Shown: positions 1 to 7,298, counted from the first letter of the stretch. The stretch is DNA of 9,747 nucleotides from Planctomycetota bacterium (GCA_024278035.1 JAJRUA010000154.1:1-9747); one strand, 5' to 3'. Made by a program: numbers and translations. Notes: generated by a model not told the origin, from the letters alone.

Positions 1-445
1 AACCTCTTTCGGCAGACCGCGACTGTCGGACCACGTCGGCCGTTTCGATAAACAGGACGAAATCGCACTCATGGGCCCAACCCGCTTCATACAGCAGGGG
101 GATATCGAGCCCCACGACCCGGGTGCCCGCTGCTTCCGCTGCGGCTAGGTCCGCTTTGAGCCGTTCACGTACGAGGGGATGGACGAGCCCTTCCAGAAAC
201 CGCCTATCAGCCGTGGCCCCCTGAGCGAACACTCGCTCCGCGATAGCCGAATTTCGCAAGGCATTTTCAGCATCCAAAATCTCGTCTCCCCATCGTTCGA
301 CGAGCGCCGCACGCACGGTCGGCTCAGCCAAAGCGGCATGGGCGTGGCGATCCGCATCCAGGACCACTGCCCCCTGCTCTTCCAAAAGCTGGGCGACAAA
401 CGACTTTCCGCTCGCGATACCGCCGGTGAGGCCAATAAGGATCAT
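1..445 (-). CDS. coaE: Dephospho-CoA kinase, C-terminus cut by window edge
   Basis: CoaE phosphorylates the 3'-hydroxyl of dephospho-CoA with ATP, the last step of coenzyme A synthesis, in the cytoplasm. Reading the minus strand from the ATG at 445 gives 148 codons, open to the edge. The N-terminus MILIGLTGGIASGKS is the P-loop (G8 to S15). VVLDADRHAHAAL (27-39) matches the family DADxxAR motif, with D32 at the position of the E. coli catalytic Asp33. LVHPLVRERL and the later DIPLLYEAGW and CDFVLFIET follow in the order expected for this kinase. Family members are about 200 residues, so roughly 50 residues are missing. The gene lies downstream of polA on the same strand, with 167 bp between them. 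polA and coaE are near neighbours in several bacterial groups, so co-transcription is plausible. No strong Shine-Dalgarno is visible before the ATG. Identification is firm. Confidence 0.96.
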   Translation of the reverse strand, partial: MILIGLTGGIASGKSFVAQLLEEQGAVVLDADRHAHAALAEPTVRAALVERWGDEILDAENALRNSAIAERVFAQGATADRRFLEGLVHPLVRERLKADLAAAEAAGTRVVGLDIPLLYEAGWAHECDFVLFIETADVVRQSRSAERG

Positions 446-470
446 TCTTTAATCCCGGTTAAGGAGAACC

Positions 471-590
471 GATCGCTTGTGCGTGGTCCAGGGGTTAGGG
501 GGAGGGGTTTATAAGAACCAAGTACATGGTTCAGCCACCTCGCCTAGCCCCTCCCCCAAAAATGGGGGAGGGGGATACGCGCAAGCGATC
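471..590. repeat. Composite inverted repeat with nested hairpins (polA-coaE gap)
   Basis: The outer arms GATCGCTTGTGCG (471-483) and CGCGCAAGCGATC (578-590) are inverted repeats matching at 12 of 13 positions. Inside lie GAACCA/TGGTTC (515-520 and 527-532) and a perfect 11-bp stem, CCCCTCCCCCA (548-558) with TGGGGGAGGGG (563-573), around an AAAA loop. A G-rich tract (491-507) is a third element, also complementary to the C-rich arm. Together they fill nearly all of the polA-coaE gap. The right outer arm is followed by C and TTTTTT (592-597), so the outer stem has terminator geometry only for plus-strand transcripts, which would be antisense to polA. It resembles the G/C-tract extragenic hairpin repeats dispersed in many bacterial genomes, or a small MITE-like element. 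No target-site duplication is evident. Confidence 0.6.
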
Positions 591-612
591 CTTTTTTCTC
601 ATTTTTAATAAT

Positions 613-3480
613 TCAACACTCGGCCCAGTTGTCGCCGGTGCCGATATCGACGAGCAATGGCACCCGCAGCGACGCGACGCCCGTCATTTCTTCGCGTACC
701 AGTTTTTCGAGTTGTGACAACTCATCTTCGGGGGCATCGAAAACCAGTTCATCATGGATTTGGAGGATCAGCTTGGCGCGGAGACCTTCGTCCTTCATTC
801 GCTTATGGACAGCCAGCATGGCCAATTTGATAAGATCAGCCGCCGCGCCTTGGATCACCGTATTGACAGCCGTCCGTTCGGGCAGGTTCATCTGGATTGG
901 TTGGGGACGATCATCGAAGAGATTTCCCTTGGAAGGCTTCGGCCGGCGGACGCCGCTGATGGCCCGTTTGCGTCCGAGCAAAGTTTCGACGTATCCCTGC
1001 TCAGCACAAAGCTCAAGCGTGTCGATCATAAAGTCGGCCACGCCGGGGTAGCTGGCGAAGTAATCCGAGATGAACCGGGTCGCTTCGTCTTGAGGGATGC
1101 CAAGCGATTTAGCCAAGCCAAACGCACTCTGGCCATAGATGATGCCGAAGTTGACGGCCTTCGCTCCGCGACGCTGCTCGGAGGTCACCTCCTCAAGCGA
1201 CACGCGGTTCACTTGGCTGGCGACCAGCGTGTGGATGTCTTGCCCCTCGGCGAACGCCCGGCAGAGGGCTTCGTCTTGGGAGTAATGGGCCAGGACACGC
1301 AGTTCGACCTGAGAGTAGTCGGCGGTCAGCAGTTTCCAATCGGGTTCGCCCTCCTCTCCTGCCGAGGCGACAAACGCCGAGCGAATCTGCCGCCCCTCTT
1401 CGGTGCGGATCGGTATGTTCTGCAAGTTGGGGTCGCTCGAACTGAGGCGCCCCGTCGCGGCGACCATTTGGTTGAACGAACAGTGGACCCGTCCCGTTTC
1501 AGGATGGACCAGCACCGGCAGGGCATCGACGTAGGTGCCACGCAGTTTGGCATACTGTCGATGTTCGATGAGGAGTTGGGGAAGCGGATGCTGTTCGGCA
1601 AGCAGTTCGAGGACGCTGGCATCGGTGCTGGGCCCTGTTTTGGTCTTCTTGAGAACCGGCAGCCCGATCTCTTGAAACAGCACCTCCGCCAGTTGTTTGG
1701 GCGAAGCCAGATTGAACGGGTGGCCGACGATCTCCTCGATCTCTTCGGCCAATTCTTGCGACCGAACGGCGAACCGCTCGCTCAGTTCTGCTAGGCGTCC
1801 CTTATCGACTCGCACGCCGTTCCATTCCATCTCGACCAGGACTTCGACGAGCGGCGTCTCGAGGTCGTCGTTGAGCGTTAGCAGAGCCCCACGGTCGAGC
1901 CGGTCGTGCAGCAAGGGCCAAAGCCGAAGTGGCACGTCGGCATCCTCACACGCATAATCCGAAACGGTGGCAACAGGGACTTCGTCCATCCGCTTTTGTT
2001 TTTTACCCGTGCCGATCAGTTGCTTGATTTTGGTCGTTGTGTGCCCAAGGTAACGCTCAGAAAGGATATCCAGATTATGGCTCCGTTCGCCCGCGTCGAG
2101 CAGATAGCTGGCGATCATGGTGTCGAACTCTGTGCCACGGAGCGTGACGCCTGCGCCGCGAAGCACAATAGTATCGTATTTCAGATTTTGGCCCACCTTG
2201 GCGATTTCTGGGTTCTCCAGCACGGGACCGAGTTTTTCGAGCACCAGCTCAAGCGGCAAGACCTTGTCTCCCACGGGTCCCCGCACCGGAACGTAGGCCG
2301 CTTCTCCCTCGGCCCAGGCAAACGAAAGGCCTACCAACTCGGCCCAGCGTGGCGAAAGAGCGGTCGTCTCCGTATCCACAGCGATCGTCTCACAAGCGGT
2401 GAGCTTGGCTGCTAAGTCGCCGAGCGCTTCGGGCGTATCCACCAATTGATAATCGACGTGCCAATCACTTTCGGCAGGTATTTGTTGTGTGCCGAGGGCT
2501 GCCGCCCGCTCTGCTAGGCTGCGGAAGCCAAAATCGGCAAACAACTCGGTAAGTCGTTCGTGATTGTGATCGCCCACCTTGGCCGCTTGCCAGTCGATTT
2601 CGATCGCCATGTTGCGATCCAGCCGTACCAGTTTTTGCGATAGGAGTGCCGCGTCGCGTCCTTCCTTCAAGTTTTGCTGCCGCTTGGCTCCCTTCACGTT
2701 TTTCGCGTTATCAAGAATGTTCTCCAGGTCGCCGTAGGTTTCAAGCAATTCTTTGGCGATCTTCGGTCCGATAAGCGGCACGCCCGGCACGTTATCCACC
2801 TTGTCGCCGACGAGTGCCTGAAAATCGACGACTTGCTCGGGGCGCACTCCCCAGTCGGCCATCAGGGCCACATCGTCGTAGACAAGGTCTTTGCGGATGT
2901 TGTAAATCGCCGTCTGCGAAGAGATCAGTTGGCGGCAATCCTTGTCGCCCGTCACGAGACGGCAAGTCGCCCCCGCTTCGTCACATAGCCGGGCGACGGT
3001 TGCGAGAATGTCGTCCGCCTCGAATCCGGGTACCGCCAGAAAAGGAATGCCGAGCGCTTCGACCACTTCACGGATTTTGGGGAACTGAGAAACAAGTTCG
3101 CCAGGGGTCTCGCTACGGTTCGCTTTGTAGCCATCGAACAATTCATTCCGAAACGTACCACCGGGCAGGTCAAAGGCGCAGACCAAAGCGTCGGGCCGTT
3201 TCTCTTCGATCAGCTTGAGGAGGTCCTTGGTGAAGCCAAAAATGGCGTTCACGGGCTCACCTCGGGGGCTCGTCATCTCAGGGATCGCATGAAAGACCTG
3301 GAAGATGAGCGAATGGGCGTCCACCACATAGACGGTCCACCCAGCCGGGGCATTCGGGGGAGCCAATTCCAGCGGGGCTGGCGGCTGGGAGACCGTCGAT
3401 TCAGGGCTATCCATGCTGCTCAGCGGCCTCGCCGTGTCCGTAAAATCCGGAAAATCGTTAGAAAACGCGATTTTTGTCAC
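613..3480 (-). CDS. polA: DNA polymerase I with 5' nuclease and proofreading domains
   Basis: PolA fills gaps and removes RNA primers during replication and repair. All three domains are present in 955 residues. The 5' nuclease (about 49-330) has VVDAH with D54, GFEADD (152-157), LVTGDKD (175-181) and the helix-hairpin-helix LVGDKVDNVPGVPLIGPK (223-240). The 3'-5' exonuclease (about 340-530) keeps D369/E371 in DTETT, D436 in NLKYD, and Y509/D513, so proofreading should be active. The polymerase domain has motif A DYSQVELR (721-728), the O-helix from R770 through K774, F778 and Y782, and motif C QIHDE (907-911). F778 is the Phe that disfavours dideoxynucleotides. The start is uncertain: the GTG at 3480 adds a proline-rich tail of about 45 residues that the nuclease does not need, and a hairpin (3484-3502) abuts it. 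The ATG at 3414 (M23) is the alternative. Neither has a strong Shine-Dalgarno. Confidence 0.98.
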   Translation of the reverse strand: MTKIAFSNDFPDFTDTARPLSSMDSPESTVSQPPAPLELAPPNAPAGWTVYVVDAHSLIFQVFHAIPEMTSPRGEPVNAIFGFTKDLLKLIEEKRPDALVCAFDLPGGTFRNELFDGYKANRSETPGELVSQFPKIREVVEALGIPFLAVPGFEADDILATVARLCDEAGATCRLVTGDKDCRQLISSQTAIYNIRKDLVYDDVALMADWGVRPEQVVDFQALVGDKVDNVPGVPLIGPKIAKELLETYGDLENILDNAKNVKGAKRQQNLKEGRDAALLSQKLVRLDRNMAIEIDWQAAKVGDHNHERLTELFADFGFRSLAERAAALGTQQIPAESDWHVDYQLVDTPEALGDLAAKLTACETIAVDTETTALSPRWAELVGLSFAWAEGEAAYVPVRGPVGDKVLPLELVLEKLGPVLENPEIAKVGQNLKYDTIVLRGAGVTLRGTEFDTMIASYLLDAGERSHNLDILSERYLGHTTTKIKQLIGTGKKQKRMDEVPVATVSDYACEDADVPLRLWPLLHDRLDRGALLTLNDDLETPLVEVLVEMEWNGVRVDKGRLAELSERFAVRSQELAEEIEEIVGHPFNLASPKQLAEVLFQEIGLPVLKKTKTGPSTDASVLELLAEQHPLPQLLIEHRQYAKLRGTYVDALPVLVHPETGRVHCSFNQMVAATGRLSSSDPNLQNIPIRTEEGRQIRSAFVASAGEEGEPDWKLLTADYSQVELRVLAHYSQDEALCRAFAEGQDIHTLVASQVNRVSLEEVTSEQRRGAKAVNFGIIYGQSAFGLAKSLGIPQDEATRFISDYFASYPGVADFMIDTLELCAEQGYVETLLGRKRAISGVRRPKPSKGNLFDDRPQPIQMNLPERTAVNTVIQGAAADLIKLAMLAVHKRMKDEGLRAKLILQIHDELVFDAPEDELSQLEKLVREEMTGVASLRVPLLVDIGTGDNWAEC

Positions 3481-3513
3481 CCAAGGCCTAAGAAAAGGGC
3501 CTCTCTCGTGGGC

Positions 3514-3542
3514 GTTATAGCTCGTTCGTTGACAGGCGCTAA
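3514..3542 (-). promoter_or_regulatory. Candidate sigma70-type promoter of polA
   Basis: On the minus strand a TATAAC box (complement of 3514-3519, five of six matches to TATAAT) lies 17 nt downstream of a weak TTAGCG (complement of 3537-3542). Transcription would start near 3507, about 27 nt before the GTG at 3480 and 93 nt before the alternative ATG at 3414. The -10 is good and the -35 poor, so this is a candidate only. Confidence 0.3.
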
Positions 3543-3557
3543 TCCCCTAACTAACTT
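3529..3557 (+). promoter_or_regulatory. Weak candidate promoter of the coiled-coil gene
   Basis: A perfect TTGACA (3529-3534) is followed, after 17 nt, by TAACTT (3552-3557), which matches the -10 consensus at only three positions. It overlaps the candidate polA promoter on the other strand. If used, it gives a leader of about 240 nt before the ATG at 3803. This may be a chance -35 match. Confidence 0.2.
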
Positions 3558-3791
3558 CAACTTAGGAGAAATACTGCCCACCTTGCCAAAGACGCCCCTT
3601 GTCCTGGCCAAGCTACCCTTCAAAGTGGGGGGAGCTTGCGTCGCCAAGCATTGGGACAAACACTGTGGCAAACACTTCCTACCTTACCTATCCCTCCACG
3701 AAATATGGCTAGCTCAGAAACGAGCTAACCAACGAAACAGACTACTCTCGGGCGCGCCGGCTCTGAGCGGATCTGGCTCGACACCGAATTG

Positions 3792-3796
3792 AAGGA
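3792..3796 (+). promoter_or_regulatory. Ribosome binding site fixing the start at 3803
   Basis: AAGGA lies 6 nt before the ATG at 3803, a good Shine-Dalgarno at normal spacing. It supports this start, which also places the membrane segment right at the N-terminus. Confidence 0.7.
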
Positions 3797-3802
3797 ACCT
3801 GT

Positions 3803-5161
3803 ATGGCTGCCCGACAAGACCAATCTCTCAAGATCGGCCTAATCATCACGTCGTTGCTCGTTTTTATCTTGGGCATCGTCGCCTACTTGATGTACAGCTC
3901 GTACAACAAGGCAGAGCAACGCGCGACCGATCTTGCTGCCCAAAAAGCGAAAACCGACAATACGGCCCGCGAGTTGATTGTCCAAAGTGAAACCTATCTG
4001 ACGGCGCTCGGCTTTGATCCTTCGGAGAGTTTCACGGACGTGCAGGAACAGATCGAGAAAGACCAGTCGCAGTACATGTCGAACTTCGACGAAGATAGCC
4101 GCACCTACCGCTCGGTGCTGGAGTCGATTTACGAAGAGAATCAAAAGATTGCTCGCCAAGAGGCCGAGGCCAAGGCGATGGTCAAAGAGCTAGAAAATCG
4201 ACTGGTTGCTCTGGAGGCAGAGAAGGAGGCTCAGATCGAAAAATACAAGGCAACCCTCGAAAAGACCAAACAAGAGCTGGCTTCAGAGCGGACTAATTTT
4301 AACCAAGACCGTGCTCGGCTAGAAAAGCAACGTGCCGAATTAACTCAGTCGCGTAAACGGATTACTACGGACTTTGAAAGCCAGATTGCCACCGCCGTTG
4401 CCAATCGAGAAGAAGCCCGTGCCGAACTCAGCAAGAGCGAGCGTTCACGCATCAACTTGCTAGAAACGCGCACGCTTGAGTCCCCCAGCTTCGAGGTTGC
4501 CGATGGTCGTATTACCTACGTCAATCAGCGGAGTCAGACCGTTTGGATCAATCTGGGGGAATCGGACGCGCTACGTCGTCAGGTTACGTTCAGCGTCTTT
4601 GAGTCGGACCTTTCCGAAGCGGATCGAGCGGACAAGAAGGGAAGCATCGAAGTGACTCGCCTGCTCGGTCCCCATTTGGCCGAGGCAAAAATCTCCAGTG
4701 ACGATCCTCGCAACCCAATTTTGCCTGGAGATCAGGTCTACAGCCAGGTCTGGCAACGTGGCAAGCAGCTTCGTTTTGCTCTGACGGGATTCATCGATCT
4801 GGATGAGGATGGGCACAGTGATCTTCAACGAGCGAAGGACCTGATCGCCTTGAACGGAGGCGTGGTGGATTCTTCCGCTGAAGACGATGGGGAGATCGAT
4901 GGCGAAATGACGATCAACACACGTTACCTCGTTCTCGGCAAACGTCCGACCCAACCGAGCAAGGCAAAGCTCGTCGAGACGTACGACCGGATGAGCAGCG
5001 ACGCCAACACGCTTGGTGTTGAGCCCATCTCCTTGGTCGATTTCCTCAACCAAATGGGCTACAAGCCGCGTGAAGAGACTGTTCGCTTCGGCCAAGGCGC
5101 CAAGCGATCCTCGGGCGGAGCAGGTGGCGGCGGACGGAACTTCCGTTTTCGCACGCCGTGA
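3803..5161 (+). CDS. Membrane-anchored coiled-coil protein with BRCT-like domain
   Basis: Unnamed family of 452 residues. Residues 10-31 form one hydrophobic span directly after a short basic N-terminus (signal anchor), so the rest is probably outside the cytoplasmic membrane. Residues about 34-225 are rich in Glu, Lys, Gln and Ala with long helical heptads, a coiled coil best seen at 110-220. Residues about 228-320 look beta-rich (GRITYV, TVWINLG, GSIEV, LPGDQVYSQ) and recall the small barrel at the C-terminus of FlgT-type proteins; this is only a resemblance. Residues about 322-420 look BRCT-like: LRFALTGFIDL, a helix, LNGGVV, then TRYLVLG. Between strand and helix lies DLDEDGHSDL (332-341), a DxDxDGxxD pattern like an EF-hand or dockerin calcium loop. 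The tail (428-452) is Gly/Arg-rich. It stands alone, divergent from polA and convergent with the next gene. Coding is certain; function is unknown, perhaps scaffolding at the envelope. Confidence 0.9.
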   Translation: MAARQDQSLKIGLIITSLLVFILGIVAYLMYSSYNKAEQRATDLAAQKAKTDNTARELIVQSETYLTALGFDPSESFTDVQEQIEKDQSQYMSNFDEDSRTYRSVLESIYEENQKIARQEAEAKAMVKELENRLVALEAEKEAQIEKYKATLEKTKQELASERTNFNQDRARLEKQRAELTQSRKRITTDFESQIATAVANREEARAELSKSERSRINLLETRTLESPSFEVADGRITYVNQRSQTVWINLGESDALRRQVTFSVFESDLSEADRADKKGSIEVTRLLGPHLAEAKISSDDPRNPILPGDQVYSQVWQRGKQLRFALTGFIDLDEDGHSDLQRAKDLIALNGGVVDSSAEDDGEIDGEMTINTRYLVLGKRPTQPSKAKLVETYDRMSSDANTLGVEPISLVDFLNQMGYKPREETVRFGQGAKRSSGGAGGGGRNFRFRTP

Positions 5162-5165
5162 GGTT

Positions 5166-5204
5166 GCTACTCCCGTGAGTAGCTCAAGGTCCATTCTCCT
5201 TGAG
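5166..5204. terminator. Two tandem hairpins between convergent genes
   Basis: GCTACTC (5166-5172) pairs with GAGTAGC (5177-5183) around a 4-nt loop. CTCAAGG (5183-5189) pairs with CCTTGAG (5198-5204) around an 8-nt loop. Both stems are perfect 7-bp pairs sharing C5183. They begin 4 nt after the TGA at 5159-5161 and sit before the convergent stop at 5238. There is no T-tract on either strand, so they are not classic intrinsic terminators. They may act as 3'-end stabilisers or help bidirectional termination. Confidence 0.4.
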
Positions 5205-5237
5205 AGCGCGACCTGCCGGTGGCTAGCGCCATGCCGC

Positions 5238-5642
5238 TCACTCCGTGCCAAAAAGGCGTTCGCGTAGCGCCACGGCTTCTGCGCTGGTTGCATTGGCCAG
5301 TAGTTCTGGCTGGACGAAGAGCCCTGCCGGTTCTGACAAGCCTTGATTGGCAGCAAGCGTGCGGAGGAGTCGCTTCTCGGCGGAGCTAAGGCGATGGGCT
5401 GTGCAGAGTTCGCGCAACAGCCGGCGAGGGCTGGGGCGAACCGCTTGCGACTCCTTTAGCTTGGAGAGCCAAATGAGCCCTCCCACGATTACCGTCAGCC
5501 CTACGATTAGCGCTAGCCCACCGACGATGTCCTCGGTCTGCACGGAAAGATTGCGCCCGCTGAATCGATCGCCCATCCGGCTCCAAGTCGATCTTTGGGC
5601 CAAGGGCAAGAGCGCGGAGCAAAGTGTTTCGATCCGAATCAT
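5238..5642 (-). CDS. Small single-span membrane protein, unknown family
   Basis: A 134-residue protein I do not recognise. Residues 39-60 (from DIVGGLALIVGL to GGLIWLS) are a clear transmembrane helix preceded by acidic Q35-D38 and followed by KLK, so the C-terminal part (61-134) is probably cytoplasmic. That part is basic and helical: RRLLRELCTAHRLSSAEKR, then RLLRTLAANQGLSEPAGLFV and a closing LRERLFG. It may be a compact helical domain, but I see no catalytic motif. The start at 5642 is supported by AGGAG 9 nt upstream, and the ATG follows directly on the TAG stop of the HEAT gene with no gap, so translation is almost surely coupled. The pair therefore probably works together, for example as a membrane anchor with a HEAT scaffold. 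That role is inference. Confidence 0.82.
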   Translation of the reverse strand: MIRIETLCSALLPLAQRSTWSRMGDRFSGRNLSVQTEDIVGGLALIVGLTVIVGGLIWLSKLKESQAVRPSPRRLLRELCTAHRLSSAEKRLLRTLAANQGLSEPAGLFVQPELLANATSAEAVALRERLFGTE

Positions 5643-7298
5643 CTATGGAAGCTCCTCTCGAACAACAGCATCGATAAGACCTTGGGCGACTTCGTCCGGC
5701 TCAAGCCGGGACAAGCTTGCTTGTGCCGCAGCGCGAACCCCCGGTGCCGAATCCTCGAGCGCCTCCGCAAGTGCCTTAATCAATTCGCGGCTGGGGGGGG
5801 CATCGCCAAGCAGTCGGGCTACTTCGACCCGTACGCCCACATCGGTATCGGCAAGGCGGGTTATCAAGAAGTCCGCCAAGGTTTTCGCCATCCCCATCTG
5901 CTCAACCATCTCGATCCCCTTGAGCCTCCGGCTGACCGGGCCCGCGGTTAGTTCGCCCTTGATCGTCTCGATCACATTCGGATCGGCCTTGGCAACAAGG
6001 GCTCCTGCTTTCAGGCGTTGCTCTTCTGTAAGGTCGTCGTAGTTGTCGCGGAAGTTGGAATAAGAAAGCTCAGGCAACGAACTTTGGGCGGCACTCCGCA
6101 CCTCTTCTTCCTTATGGTCCAGCATGGCTACGAGCGTCGTTTGGCCACCGGGGACGGCCTTTTTGCGAACCAACTTGGCAGCCGCAGCCGCGACATGGGC
6201 TGAGTCATCATCCAAGGCCCGCTCCAGGGAGGCCTTGGCTAAGTGGGACGGCAATTTGGCAATCGCTCGGCAGGCTGCCAGCCGCCCTGCCTCTTCGCCA
6301 CGCGCTAGAAGCATCTCGATAAACGCAACGACTTCTCGTCGCTTGAGGTGCGACGCAACGGCCAGCTCCACGGCGGTCGCCTGTTGGTCCCCATTGAGCT
6401 TCAGCAATACGCCCCACCGTTCGGGCACGGACCAAGCGAACGACTCGATGCGAGCGACATTTTCCCTTGCACGAATCCCGATCGGCGATCCAACAGTGGT
6501 GAACATTCTGCGTAAGGCGGGAAGATCATGCCTAGCGGCAGCGATTTGCAATAATTCATCCGGCGAGGCCGAGTCTTTCAGTGCTGCTGAGAGAATCCCT
6601 ATCGCCCCGGGTGAGGCACTACCTCGCAAGGCTTGCATCAGGTGCTCGTAGCCAGACGCCTCGGGGTTTCGCAAAGTGCGTAACAAAGCGGGTTCGTCGT
6701 GAGGGGAAAGCAGTAGCAGGGCATCAATTAACTCTAGATGGCCATGTTCGTTGAACGCCGCAAGCGCCTCACAAAGGGCATTCACTGCGGATCGTCTTGC
6801 AAAAGCAGGATCGGCCCCTTTGTGGCGTTTTCCTGGGTGGTAAGCCTCAATCTCCTGATGCAATAGCTGGGCGAGTTCCAAGGCCTCTTTCGCCATGGAA
6901 CCCGCGTACGGAGATTCTGGCAACATGGCCAGTCGAACGATCGCGGCAATCGCCTCGGTTGCGCCCGCAGCGGTCGCCAATTCCGCCGCGTTGCGCGCAA
7001 CGACCGCCGAGCCCCGCCGTAAGAATCCTTCGAGGCTCATTCTTAGCGGGGTCCGTGCGTCGCTCTCGGCCAGCGATGCGCGGGTGTCGGCAGCCAATTT
7101 CGGCCAGAGGTCTAAAACCCTGGCATGGGCCGCCCTATCATTACGTCGTGCCAACACGCGTGCCGAGCCATCACGCACGGTTTCGCATGGAGAGACGAGG
7201 CCCTTGAGCAACAAATCGACCGCCGCCGGATTCACCGTACGGAGCAGCACCCTCAGCGTCGTTTCGACTCCGTTCGCTGGGGGGGGGGCTGAGGACAC
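5643..7298 (-). CDS. HEAT-repeat scaffold protein, first gene of a coupled pair
   Basis: A 551-residue, almost wholly helical, Ala/Leu-rich protein with HEAT-type repeats. They are clearest at 468-534, in units such as DTDVGVRVEVARLLGD and DSAPGVRAAAQASLSRL, and at 334-410, with DDSAHVAAAAAKLVRK and HKEEEVRSAAQSSLPEL. A degenerate unit lies near 24-50 (PCETVRDGSARVLARR). HEAT solenoids bind other proteins, and no catalytic motif is visible. No signal peptide or membrane span is evident, so it is likely cytoplasmic. The start is the GTG at 7298, the only candidate upstream of the C tract because an in-frame TGA lies at 7305-7307. No clear Shine-Dalgarno precedes it. Oddly, codons 4-7 hold a run of ten C and codons 500-502 a run of eight. 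If the first run is not decoded, GTG codons about 16 and 22 would be alternative starts. The TAG stop abuts the ATG of the small membrane protein. Partner and role are unknown. Confidence 0.88.
   Translation of the reverse strand: MSSAPPPANGVETTLRVLLRTVNPAAVDLLLKGLVSPCETVRDGSARVLARRNDRAAHARVLDLWPKLAADTRASLAESDARTPLRMSLEGFLRRGSAVVARNAAELATAAGATEAIAAIVRLAMLPESPYAGSMAKEALELAQLLHQEIEAYHPGKRHKGADPAFARRSAVNALCEALAAFNEHGHLELIDALLLLSPHDEPALLRTLRNPEASGYEHLMQALRGSASPGAIGILSAALKDSASPDELLQIAAARHDLPALRRMFTTVGSPIGIRARENVARIESFAWSVPERWGVLLKLNGDQQATAVELAVASHLKRREVVAFIEMLLARGEEAGRLAACRAIAKLPSHLAKASLERALDDDSAHVAAAAAKLVRKKAVPGGQTTLVAMLDHKEEEVRSAAQSSLPELSYSNFRDNYDDLTEEQRLKAGALVAKADPNVIETIKGELTAGPVSRRLKGIEMVEQMGMAKTLADFLITRLADTDVGVRVEVARLLGDAPPSRELIKALAEALEDSAPGVRAAAQASLSRLEPDEVAQGLIDAVVREELP
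5652..5656 (-). promoter_or_regulatory. Ribosome binding site inside the HEAT gene end
   Basis: On the minus strand AGGAG (complement of CTCCT) lies 9 nt before the ATG at 5642 and within the last codons of the upstream HEAT-repeat gene. It fixes the start of the small membrane protein and supports coupled translation of the pair. Confidence 0.65.
5793..5800. repeat. 8-bp G/C homopolymer in the HEAT gene
   Basis: Eight consecutive G on the plus strand (C on the coding strand), across the codons for D499-A-P-P-S503 of the HEAT-repeat protein. It is the second long C run in the same gene. A one-base slip would truncate the last repeat and disturb the stop-start junction with the next gene. Confidence 0.9.
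7279..7288. repeat. 10-bp G/C homopolymer at the start of the HEAT gene
   Basis: Ten consecutive G on the plus strand, read as codons GCC CCC CCC CCA (A4-P7) on the coding strand, 10-20 nt after the GTG. Runs of this length are prone to slipped-strand mispairing. A change of one or two bases would shift the frame at once. It could also be an assembly length error, which would not change the downstream frame call. Confidence 0.95.

Larger units (their letters stand above)
3481..3802. other. Divergent intergenic region between polA and the coiled-coil gene
   Basis: These 322 bp separate two divergently transcribed genes and must hold both promoters. Candidate promoter hexamers are listed separately. 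The region also holds a small hairpin next to the polA GTG (AGGCC 3484-3488 with GGCCT 3498-3502). A 9-bp stem with one mismatch (3707-3715 with 3722-3730, loop AGAAAC) would lie in the leader of the plus-strand gene. CAAACACT occurs twice (3657-3664 and 3669-3676), 12 bp apart. Open frames cross the region on both strands, but they lack a credible start or recognisable protein, so I call no gene here. Confidence 0.6.

Noticed and set aside
491..507. Possible G-quadruplex in the polA-coaE gap
   Set aside because: Only three close G-runs are present. A fourth run must come from 564-574, which is better explained as part of the perfect hairpin stem.
179..514. Plus-strand frame of 111 codons antisense to coaE
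   Set aside because: The minus strand reads a clear dephospho-CoA kinase with a P-loop, and this frame has no recognisable features.
754..1794. Long plus-strand open frame (346 codons) inside polA
   Set aside because: It is the antisense shadow of a strongly conserved gene. Its translation shows no family signature, while the minus strand carries every PolA motif.
3477..3671. 64-codon TTG-start frame whose TGA overlaps the polA GTG
   Set aside because: The overlap looks like coupling, but there is no ribosome site, the start is weak and the translation looks random. It would also run upstream of the candidate polA promoter.
3657..3676. CAAACACT direct repeat, 12 bp apart
   Set aside because: Two copies of 8 bp are too little to call an operator or an array, and no promoter is close enough to give it meaning.
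4571..5356. Minus-strand open frame of 261 codons overlapping the coiled-coil gene
   Set aside because: It runs antisense to the beta-rich and BRCT-like region and also overlaps the end of the small membrane gene. The translation is low-complexity and resembles nothing known.
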